Shown in pieces: positions 1 to 9,422 of a stretch of DNA of 27,500 bases. The translations under genes were made by a program, and so were the position numbers. Positions within the stretch are counted from its first letter, which is position 1, and every line of letters starts with the position of its first letter. This DNA comes from Glandiceps talaboti (lineage: Eukaryota; Hemichordata; Enteropneusta; Spengelidae): positions 4,479,142-4,506,641 of the forward strand of contig NC_135565.1 of the NCBI RefSeq assembly GCF_964340395.1, read 5' to 3'. Below the pieces are notes generated by a model. That model made no database searches. It was not told the DNA's origin and saw only the letters and a program-made list of their open reading frames with translations.

Positions 1-71
1 CATACACACGCACGCACGCACGCACGCACGCACGCACGTACGTACGTACGTACGTACATACATACATACAT

Positions 72-102
<31 letters not shown>

Positions 103-174
103 TACACACATACATACATACATACATACATACATACATACATACATACATACATACATACATACATACACACA
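1..174. repeat. Compound tetranucleotide microsatellite (ACGC/ACGT/ACAT)n
   Basis: Runs of cgca, then cgta, then cata and finally caca units, with the unit drifting by single substitutions. It lies directly upstream of the first LDLa exon, inside an intron. Confidence 0.95.
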
Positions 175-242
175 CACCACCACCAACTTATATTATATTG
201 ATAATAATACACATTTATTTATAACTTATATTTCGTTGTTAG

Positions 243-350
243 GTCCATGTCTTGGGTATCGTTGTCCAATTGGGGAAGAATGCATGCCCGTGACTTTCAT
301 CTGTGACGGTTACAGTGATTGTACTGCCGGCAGTGATGAGGAAAACTGTG
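243..350 (+). CDS. LDLa repeat exon 1
   Basis: The acceptor is ...tttcgttgttag and the donor is G|gtttgt. The 108-nt exon is phase 1-1. The translation begins [13 protein letters not shown] and contains six cysteines in LDLa spacing, CDGYSDC and the acidic signature GSDEENC. These provide the calcium-cage Asp/Glu residues. All six cysteines and the conserved SDE motif are intact, so the module should fold. Confidence 0.9.
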
Positions 351-1221
351 GTTTGTATTATAAAGAGATAAGCGGTTTTTTCTAATACTTTGGTAGGTCT
401 AGTTAACATCCGGGTATTGTCATCGCTAGCTGTAGTTTAATAGTGATAAACACAGTGCATTGTACTGTCACTATAACTTATACAGGCGAAATATGCAGCC
501 CTTGCCATTTTTAGTAAAACCACAGAATAAATTACCCTGGTATTACATTTTTCATGGAAGAACTAGATACAGGAGGAGAAAAGACAAAACATTTTGACAC
601 TAACAGTGTCAGTTATCGTCAAGTTATAATAAAACTGGTTTATTAAAACTAACAACAAAACAACACGCGATTTTCAAAACATTACTTTATTACATGGTAC
701 CTTGTAGGAAAAGTAATTTTTTAAATTAAAATGCAAAAGGGATAAAAAGTAAACAATAAACACAAATCATTTTTTTTGTAAAGAAAGAAAGTAGACAAAA
801 AACATATATATGTAAACAGATATGGTACATTCCAAGTCCCTGTGCTAAACGGAAAGCAGCACGGAAATGTTTGACTTCAAATGAAAATAGTCCAAACAAT
901 AGGGTTTACAAATTTGTAGATCATGTATAGAAAATCAGACTTGTTATGTTTCTATTTCAGAGAAGTCGCTAGATTCAGGTTTGGTAGACATGACCTTGCC
1001 TTGTTTACTAAAGACAAGAAATGGCGTAAGATGAAACCAGTCTCAGTAATTGTTCCCCCTTTTAATGCTTCTCGTTAGATTAATGGTTTACATTCGCACT
1101 TTATTCACAGCGGCAATTTGTCCTGCATTTCTGTGTGTTACCGGCTCGCCCTGTATTCCAGATGGCTGGGTCTGTGATAATTTCAATGATTGCCGGGATG
1201 GCTCTGATGAGCAATTTTGCT
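243..1221 (+). CDS. Partial LDL-receptor class A domain protein gene (two exons, enters from the left edge)
   Basis: Two exons on the plus strand, each encoding one complete LDLa module and separated by a 760-bp intron (351-1110). Both are phase 1-1, the usual arrangement for shuffled LDLa modules, so the reading frame runs straight from one to the next. LDLa modules are about 40-residue calcium-binding, disulphide-rich extracellular repeats found in lipoprotein receptors, transmembrane serine proteases, relaxin-type GPCRs and many secreted invertebrate proteins. Nothing here says which. Earlier exons are outside the window. I see no confident later exon, although a possible 3' exon at 1976 and a poly(A) signal at 3821 suggest the gene ends in this window. 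The gene is convergent with the CNBD2-like gene. Confidence 0.75.
351..1110 (+). other. Intron between the two LDLa exons
   Basis: 760 bp of AT-rich sequence with no recognised gene. A strong acceptor-like site (tttctatttcag, ending at 960) is followed by an open stretch to a gtaaga at 1026. That segment would break the phase between the LDLa modules, so I do not call it an exon. Confidence 0.7.
1111..1221 (+). CDS. LDLa repeat exon 2
   Basis: The acceptor is cactttattcacag and the donor is T|gtaagt, a strong site. The 111-nt exon is phase 1-1. The translation starts [21 protein letters not shown] and continues with DNFNDC and DGSDEQFC. Six cysteines are in order. The module differs from the common form only in CDN replacing CDG. 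The last base of the exon is T, which matters for what can follow (see findings). Confidence 0.92.
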
Positions 1222-2429
1222 GTAAGTGTCTGTTATTAAACTGGTGAAAAAGCATAAAATAACTGGCATCAACAGCATGGAAATCTGTAATCATAAACAT
1301 ATATACGGGGCTACACGTTACTACCACTGCTTTCATTAGACCTAATATAATTGTAGCCCCGTCACCTAGAATTATTCAAATAATTTACTTGCGAGATGGC
1401 ATTAACGAAAAAAAGTCATTTTTTTCAAGCACAGGTAATATGGTCGGATTATACTACTCCTTATAGTTTAGTCCGACCGCATCTTGTTACGCAGTGAATG
1501 TACATACATTTTACGTATATACATAATCCTTGACAATCTCAATTTAACTGTAGTCTGATGATCGTAAAAGAAATAGTTTCACTTTTGACTTATGACATAA
1601 TTACACTTTGGATTAAGTCTAATTGTTACATCAGTGTTACATGTAAATTAATATTTTTAATAATAAGGTTCGATTCATTGGAGACACACATGTTCATTTA
1701 CACAATGAATTCATTAGAATAATCAAACAGTCTGATGTAATGTTATCACCAATTAGCTTTAGTTACTGTGTGGACCTTTTCATAGCTCAGATAACGTGCT
1801 AGTCTTGGTTACCCAGACCACCTGAAGTTTTTGCTTGTTTGCTCTTCATTAGACAGTTTTAGAATGAAGTTTATACACGATTATTACAAAAAATAGTATC
1901 CTTAACTTTCAACTCATATAAATTAAATTAAAAAAACAGTAAATTCTAAACATCTCTTCTCCCTTTCTTTCCCAGAACGGACAATGAATTTGCAACAACC
2001 TGTGACGTCATAGTAATGGAAGACAAACAGATTCAGAATTCATACATGGATAACTCATTTCAACTCCAAAAAAGTAATTTTTACCAACAAAAGTTGGAAT
2101 TTAGGGCGTAGTTACTCATTGCAAGCGTTATTAGCTGTTTCATGTTTACAATACATATAGCAACATGTTTTGATTAAATGGCAATATTATTCAACAAGTG
2201 ATGAAAACAGGAGTTATTCTAATAGTAAATTGTCGCGAAATATATTTAGATTTAAGAATAGTCTTAACATAAAGCATTTTATTAAAACTCGTGTTCATTG
2301 TATGTCGTTCACACATTATGTGTATTGGTAATTATGGCAAATTGTCAGAATACAGAATGTATGAAAGAGGCGTCCATTAATAATAATGTGTACCGCTATT
2401 AATCCACAGATAAATTACAGGACATACTG
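1222..2429 (+). other. LDLa gene 3' intron or 3' region, no clear coding exon
   Basis: AT-rich. The only notable splice site is an acceptor ctttctttcccag at 1963-1975. Position 1801-1819 carries a diverged copy of the 19-bp inverted repeat also seen at 8233. No protein similarity is recognised. Confidence 0.5.
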
Positions 2430-2728
2430 TAACAGGCCTGGTACAGACCCTTAACAGGATATACCTGTAACAGGCCTGGTACAGACCTTTAACAGGACAT
2501 ACCTGTGTAACAGGTCTGGTACAGACCCTTAACAGGATATACCTGTAACAGGCCTAGTACAGACCCTTAACAGGACATACCTGTAACAGGCCTGGTACAG
2601 ACCCTTAACAGGATATACCTGTAACAGGCCTAGTACAGAGCCCTTAACAGGATATACCTGTAACAGGCCTAGTACAGACCCTTAACAAGACATACCTGTT
2701 ACAGGCCTGGTACAGACCCTTAACAGGT
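2430..2728. repeat. 38-bp minisatellite, about 8 copies
   Basis: The head-to-tail unit reads TAACAGGCCTGGTACAGACC followed by CTTAACAGGATATACCTG (38 bp). There are seven near-complete copies and a truncated last one, with few substitutions and one copy with a 2-bp insertion (GTGTAA near 2505). Units contain the palindrome CAGGCCTG and, at each junction, CCTGTAACAGG. Confidence 0.95.
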
Positions 2729-3820
2729 TATGTGAAACAACTTACTGATATAGGATTTGTAAAATTTGGTAAGGTTTCAAAGATGTGTCACTTACATGTA
2801 AGAAACCTTGTCACAGGTTTGAATACAGGTGTGTAATTTATGATTATGCATTGCTGTGATCACATGACTGAAACAGGGATGTACACATAAATGTGTATCC
2901 ATATATTTGAGTGAAAGGTTTGTCGCAGGCCATGTAGATTTGGTCAGATTTAATTCGAGGACGATTTCCATTTATCGAACATGTCTGTTAGTACAGGTAT
3001 GTATACAAGTATGTGGTTTCTGATTAAGATATTTTATAAAACCAGTTATGAGTGTTTTAAGTGCATGTGCAAATACTTGAGATTGTGATAAAATCAGACC
3101 GTTCGTACTCTTGTATATAAATCCTTGTATATAGTCATCATGTAGTCACATGTACATGGGTGAAATTGTATTTGGTTTGTAGGATCCACAGCTTTTCAAT
3201 GCGCATGCGGCTTTACGGTCGATGTATTCCCAACTTAGAGAGAATATCCCGGGACTGCATAACACACAGCCTTGTCAGTAAGCACTTAGTGAAAGTGAAG
3301 ATTGGAACGTACAATACAGAAACAAATTGGAAGAAATGGTTTGCTTTGACCTAGTCTTACAAAAATAACGGCTGGATACTTGTTTACACTGTGTTACGAA
3401 CCGAAACACAACTGCTTTGTTAAGGAACATTGATTAATAGGTTAGCTTTGTAACCAGGGTAAAAAAAATAGATACACTTGTTTCCACATGAAGCAAAAGA
3501 CAAAAGTACTAAATAAACAATTTGTTGATTTGTATGCATCTTCATTTTAATACGTTACAATTGTTTTATCTTTGTATCTGTTCATATATTTTGCTCTCTT
3601 CTGGAAATATTCAAACTGTTGTTTTTATTGGTCAGTATTCCTTTGAACACAACTTTTAATGACCATGTTGTAAATTAAACTGAAACCTGGCTCTACAACA
3701 AAATTCTTTCTATTTTTTGTTTTTAATTTGACTACTCTGTTAGACGTTTTGAATGAGATTTGTACTCAAGAATATGTACCATTTATTATTATGCTATTAT
3801 TTACTCGGATATCGATATTC
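2729..3820 (+). other. Probable 3' flank or 3' UTR of the LDLa gene, no confident exon
   Basis: Mostly AT-rich. A segment at 3181-3290 after acceptor-like gtttgtag is less AT-rich than its surroundings and carries a GRCIP tract reminiscent of an LDLa module, but neither the frame nor the cysteine pattern is complete. Confidence 0.4.
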
Positions 3821-3826
3821 AATAAA
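3821..3826 (+). terminator. Candidate poly(A) signal, plus strand
   Basis: AATAAA followed 6 bases later by a GU-rich tract (gtgtgtttttgttt). It could end the LDLa gene. Inferred from sequence only. Confidence 0.35.
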
Positions 3827-3971
3827 GACGTGTGTTTTTGTTTCAAATAAGTCATGTAAACTCTTATTCTAGGGAATCATAATACCAGTATATATCTATC
3901 TGTATTATCTGTCTATATATGTCGGTCTGTCCGTCGGTCTATACATGTCCATTCGTCTGTTTCCCCCTCTC

Positions 3972-3973
<2 letters not shown>

Positions 3974-4065
<92 letters not shown>
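3974..4065. repeat. (CT)n dinucleotide microsatellite
   Basis: About 46 uninterrupted CT units. The open reading frames across it on both strands are repeat artefacts. Confidence 0.98.
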
Positions 4066-4069
<4 letters not shown>

Positions 4070-5537
4070 ACAACCCCATTTTTCATCCTATACCCTCGCA
4101 AACAACACTCTCCTGATCTGTCATATACTGTCACCAATCATGTGGTCTAAGGAACACGACCTGCTTCTTCTCGCTGACACTCATATGCCGTGGGAGCTCC
4201 ATTAAATGACAGCGAAGTTTTCACCTATTGACCTCAAAGCTGACGAGGTATTCAGATCAGTCACAAACTTAACAATATCAACACCTACGTATTTCAGCTA
4301 GCAGACGTACTTACGCTTGCTTTCTGTCTTTTCATTTATTACCACAAAGTCTTTCTCTCTGTTCTATTATATTATATTATATTATATTCCAATCCATTCC
4401 ATTCCATTCCATTCTGTTCTGTTCTGTTCTGTTCTGTTCTGTTCTATTCTATTCTATTCTATTCTATTCTATTCTATTCTATTCTATTCTATTCTATTCT
4501 ATTCTATTCTATTCTATTCTATTCTATTCTATTCTATGTCAAATAGTTATAGCCATTTGAAACGATACTAGTAGATATTCAAGTTGCACGGCATTGATAT
4601 TCACCATTATTATAATAGAAACCTCCATAGTTACATCTTCAATAGTCAAGGTGTTTCGAGACTACAACATTGTATCATATCATAATACAGTGGTATAGTT
4701 TGTACACCCCCAACGGTCAACCTGATTGGATACCGGAAACATCTAGATATAGATGCCTCGTATATGGTTGTATTTATCACCTTGTTGACCAGATCTCTAA
4801 CACTTGATCAATTGGACGTCGCTACAGAGCATGCACACATGTACACATCTAAATCTGTGACGAAGGCTTTATTTCAAAGTACTTTTCAGCGTCTTTAAAT
4901 TTAATATCGGAATTGGTAGCCCTAACACCCCTGTTAATTGGTCAGTTTGTTGTAGGATAATGCCAAATTGTAGTTGTAAAATAGACCATCGTGTCTGGAA
5001 AGAGTTTAGCAAAGTTTGAAGACACAAAGAGTACTGAAAGTTCAAACATAGTTTAATGTTAGTATGTGCCCTATTCATAGCTATGCGGGGACACGCCTAG
5101 CTTTTCTAATCAATTGTAGGGAGGGGGACACTGCAGGGAATAAATGTATTTCATAAACTATAATTTCACATCACATTTACGCAAACTGAATATTCATGAC
5201 AATTTAAAGTAATATGTACTTAGTACTCGAGTCATAATATACAATGTGTATCTAATGAATATGTGTGTTTGCTAAGTCATATGATGCAACAGTGGACCAG
5301 TGAGAGCACACTAGAGGTGAAATAGAGTTTCGATTTGTTGTTTCTTGGCGATGGCACCAAATTTATGTTATGTGAAATCATGAAATGACACTCCAGAACC
5401 CAAAGCTTATGAAAATACATCAATTTCCTCGAGAGGTGTTCCTTTTTTTTTAAAGCTGGTAAAATGTAGACATACAGCAGTTGGAGTTGGTTAATACTCC
5501 GGTAATTCATGAAAAAAACTAGTGTGTAATATTATGA
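4066..5537. other. Convergent intergenic region
   Basis: Apart from the pentanucleotide repeat at 4362-4537 I see no gene. An AATAAA on the minus strand (plus TTTATT at 4868-4873) is another possible end for the minus-strand gene. Confidence 0.5.
4362..4537. repeat. Compound pentanucleotide microsatellite
   Basis: Successive blocks of tatat/ATATT-type units, ATTCC, TGTTC and a long (TATTC)n run. The period stays at 5 while the unit changes in blocks. Confidence 0.97.
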
Positions 5538-5543
5538 TTTTAT
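5538..5543 (-). terminator. Candidate poly(A) signal for the CNBD2-like gene
   Basis: AATAAA on the minus strand, about 790 bp past the predicted stop codon, followed by a T-rich stretch (agtttttttcatg on the minus strand). Position-based inference. Confidence 0.3.
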
Positions 5544-6329
5544 TAACGTGAAGATCTTAAAACTATTCCAAAAGAAAAAGAAACAACTGCTGATCAAATG
5601 ACATAATACATTGCAAAGCATGGACTCATGTACCAGTAAAATAATTAAAACAGAGCTCATAATATGAGTAAGGCCGAAAAGAAAAGAATTGTTTCTCGTC
5701 AGCAGCACGCGTCACTTAAATACCCACGCATCATTTTTTATCGTGTTTGGCCAGCCTATACGGTCTGCAGATATATACGTGGGAAACACAACAATAGCAC
5801 TCCCCACATCAGTGAAAACAACTGCAGAACCAATCATGAACAAGCAAATGACATCTGCCCCACAAATTTAAACAAACACACTTGCTCTAAAGTACTAAAT
5901 AAAAATAACAGTAACTGCCATAAATAGTAGATTTAGTGACAGGTTTGTTGAGAACAAAAACAAATATTTAAAAAAAAAATGCATTATATTGTCACAACAC
6001 TTTAGACAAAATCATGAAAATATCCTGAACAGAAACTAAACATTGTTTTTTGCCTAATGGTCTTTGTGATGAAACTTTTGAATTTCAAACTGAGTGAGTG
6101 TTTGGTATATCTATGTAATGAATGACTTCTCAGAGCTTTTCGTTTCAACATGTAGCCCCTGGTTCATCATGAAAAGGTATTTCTAAAATACATTGTTGGC
6201 AATATTGTTTATGACGATAAATAGTGTAAACATTATCAACCAATTTGAAATGCAGTAGTTAGCTTGCCACGGATGTATCTTTGTCCTCAGCGTGCAAGGA
6301 ATATAGTTCTGCTATTACGGAAACTTTTG
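5544..6329 (-). other. Probable 3' UTR of the CNBD2-like gene
   Basis: AT-rich sequence after the predicted stop at 6330. An 87-codon plus-strand ORF at 5664-5927 resembles no family I know and I treat it as chance. Confidence 0.4.
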
Positions 6330-6434
6330 CTAGCTCAATGTCTGGACAACTGAGGGCGCTGTCTTTGGCCTGTGCAATAATTTCCCCTGTCCTTTCCTGT
6401 TGTCTTGACTTGGCAACATTGATGTTGATGGAGC
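6330..6434 (-). CDS. CNBD2: CNBD2-like terminal coding exon
   Basis: The acceptor is gttctctccttctag. The previous exon ends in phase 0, which sets the frame: it starts [15 protein letters not shown], includes [12 protein letters not shown] and stops at TAG (6330-6332), giving 34 residues. It is polar, basic and Pro/Ser-rich, as expected for a disordered tail. A different frame of the same exon is open further, to a TAA at 6259, and is also hydrophilic, so the C-terminus should be confirmed with a transcript. Confidence 0.6.
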   Translation of the reverse strand, partial: APSTSMLPSQDNRKGQGKLLHRPKTAPSVVQTLS

Positions 6435-8518
6435 CTAGAAGGAGAGAACATATGATATACAAGTTTATATATGTTTTGGAAATGGATCAAAATGTTTCAT
6501 GTTCACTTGGATTGCAGTTGAAAAGGTTTACTTCCAAATTATTTCTGACGTTATATTCATAGTTTATAATATTTGGGATCGGTGATGAGAACTTGCAATT
6601 CACACTGAGCATGCTCAGATCCAAAGGACTATATGAGGAACATCTACAGTATACTAGGAATACTTAACCTGGATAAATATCTGGTTAACAAAGACCATGT
6701 TATTTATATAGTCACAAAAAATATGAAAAGATTGTTTACATAACTTAATTATTCATGTTATAATTAATGATCACATTTCCCACAATGCACCAATCAAGAT
6801 GGCTGCTCCTTAAATTGGCTCATTACACAAACTTGATCAATTAATGGCTGGTTCAAGTTTATAAATCCAAAAACCACAAAGATCTTTCATCCTCCATCAT
6901 CCATAATTCCACTTACCGTTGAAATTGTCCTCTGACTGCAAGCACCTTGGTAAAGTCTACATCTAGCATTCATCTTCCCAACTCCTGGCCATTTTGCCCA
7001 ACCACTTGACCCCTTTGACGTCACTGGGCGATGGCATAGGAACCCACCTCCCTTTTCATCCATTAATGTGTTGACAAGTTTTCCTCTAAACTGCCTCCAG
7101 GTGGCGTCCTCCACATACTTCCGGTAAAGGTCTTCATCCGATGGTACCCTTGAATGAGAGTTTATATAGAAACAACTGTTAAAGTGTAAATAATGTCTTG
7201 TTTTCTTTTGCTTTAACATCACTACCACCACCACCACCACCACCACCACCATCATCATCACCACTACTACTACTACCACCACCACCACCACCAACACCAC
7301 CACTACCAACACCACCACCAACACCACCACCACCACCACCACCACCACCACCACCACTACCACCACCACCATAACTATCATCATCACCATATCGTCATAC
7401 TGATTTCTATGTTAATTTTATCACCAGTAACTTTCAATGCAATACTAATAATAACTTCTTGGACGATAACTATTACAAGTGTATTCAATACTCACCATAT
7501 ATGTGGTTCATACGTTTTCTTGAAAGCTTCAATAGAACCTCTTGGTGCCAAAGATTCAAGTCTCCTCTTAACAACCCTCATAACCTGTACACCCTGACTT
7601 ATAAGAATAAGACCTGGAACATCTCCTCTCTCCGCGTGACGTATTGAACTCAAATCCTGTAGTGGAATACATGCACTGGTGAGAAATGTGTTGCTATTGG
7701 TAGAGTGGGTCAAGTAGATCTGAGTCGACGATAACAAATGAACTTATAGCACCAGCAACATAACTCAAAGTCATCTCTTAGCACTAGGTCTACTATTTTG
7801 TTCCATTTTAAACATATTCAATTTCTTATTGTGGCCAACCTTAGTCCACAATACTATAAAGTACAACATTATTAAATTGTTCACCACAACTTTGCTCTAA
7901 TTTAGAATACTCGCTCTATCTTTTCTATAAAATTAATAAAGTATTTAGTTTAGTATTTACCGAACATTCGCCATCTTGTAAATACCCAATGCTGCAAAAG
8001 CACTTGTCAGCATTGTTTATTGCACGACGTCTCCCATTGGCTGATTTATCCTGAAACTCTGGAGGCGGTAAAGGTCTGTCCTTGTACACCATTAAATTGT
8101 AGTCGGTTTTACCGGCAGCTTGTAAGATATTGAACTGTCTAAGCATTAGAATTTTACCCTGTAAATGAAGAGAACATACAAATGTGAGGGAACTCACATA
8201 TTCATCGATTTTTTTTGGGCTGATTCTATGTTAGTCTGGGTTACCCAGACTCTCGCCGCTGGGGCTTTGCCTACGAGACCTCCCAAAGCGAGGTGTCTCA
8301 ACGGACTGGGTGATCTCATAGAAAAACGCCCAGCAGTGTGAGTCTGGGAAACTGAGACTCGTGTTATATGTACAGTTCTCATTTTGAATCAATAACTACC
8401 TTAACAGATGTATAAAAAATGTTTACAATACCAAAGCCAAGTTAAAAACAAGACTCCGGGAATGAATGCCAACGTTTGATGTGTGTGGCGGTTTTAAGTT
8501 TATAAAGAGCATAGATAG

Positions 8519-8550
<32 letters not shown>

Positions 8551-9278
8551 GCCAAAACGACGACGACGACGACGACGACGACAATAACAACATCACCAGC
8601 ATCAAAGGTAAAGTTACAACTTACTGATACACCACGAAAGATGTACATATAAAAACAGGAACCTTAGTATAAAATTACACAAATGTTACTTCAGTATGTG
8701 AAATTAGATAAGATAAAAAACATTACCACCATAAATATTGCTAGTTGGTGATAATGCAATGACGTCATACTAACCTTAAGAACAAAGTATAAGTATGGAG
8801 AGTTTGATGTATCCTTATCGACTATTTTGCTGTGTGGTACCTCTTGAATTTGCGATTCAAAACAAAGTCTTTGCAGGTTACCGTCAGGCCAATTACGAAA
8901 GAGACTTTGTTTCCTGTAAGAGAAAGTTAGCAAAGTTGGCAAGTGCAGTGAATTATATCTAGAAATCCGATTGCTTTTTAATCTGTATAAAGTGAAAATT
9001 GTATTTCCTTAGATGAGATGACAAGACAGGCAGAAATACCAGACACAGATCTTGACATAAAGTTAAAGTGATGAATTCCTTGATCCCATCCCTTCTCGAG
9101 AGCATTCTGTCTGTACAGCGCCTCTTAACTAGCTTTTTATCTTACTGGACACAGGTAATCTATTGATTGATTGATTGATTGGTTGGTTGGTTGGCTGGCT
9201 GGCTGGCTGGCTGATTGATTGATTGGTTGGTTGGCTGGTTGGTTGGTTGGTTGGCTGGCTGGCTGGCTGGCTGGTTGG

Positions 9279-9368
<90 letters not shown>

Positions 9369-9369
9369 G

Positions 9370-9422
<53 letters not shown>

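Noticed and set aside
961-1025. Possible exon between the two LDLa modules
   Set aside because: The acceptor is strong, but the segment would change phase from 1 to 0 and break the second LDLa frame.
1664-1676. GGTTCGATTC resembling a tRNA T-loop
   Set aside because: No A box, acceptor stem or cloverleaf can be built around it.
2430-2728. CRISPR-like array
   Set aside because: Units abut directly with no unique spacers, and the context is a eukaryotic intron-rich locus.
5664-5927. 87-codon plus ORF
   Set aside because: Unrecognised, AT-rich, within the likely 3' UTR of the minus-strand gene. Chance is the simplest explanation.
6887-7390. 167-codon minus ORF treated as one exon
   Set aside because: Its poly-Val N-terminal half is the CAC/CAT microsatellite. 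Only 6917-7148, between a good acceptor and donor, is coding.
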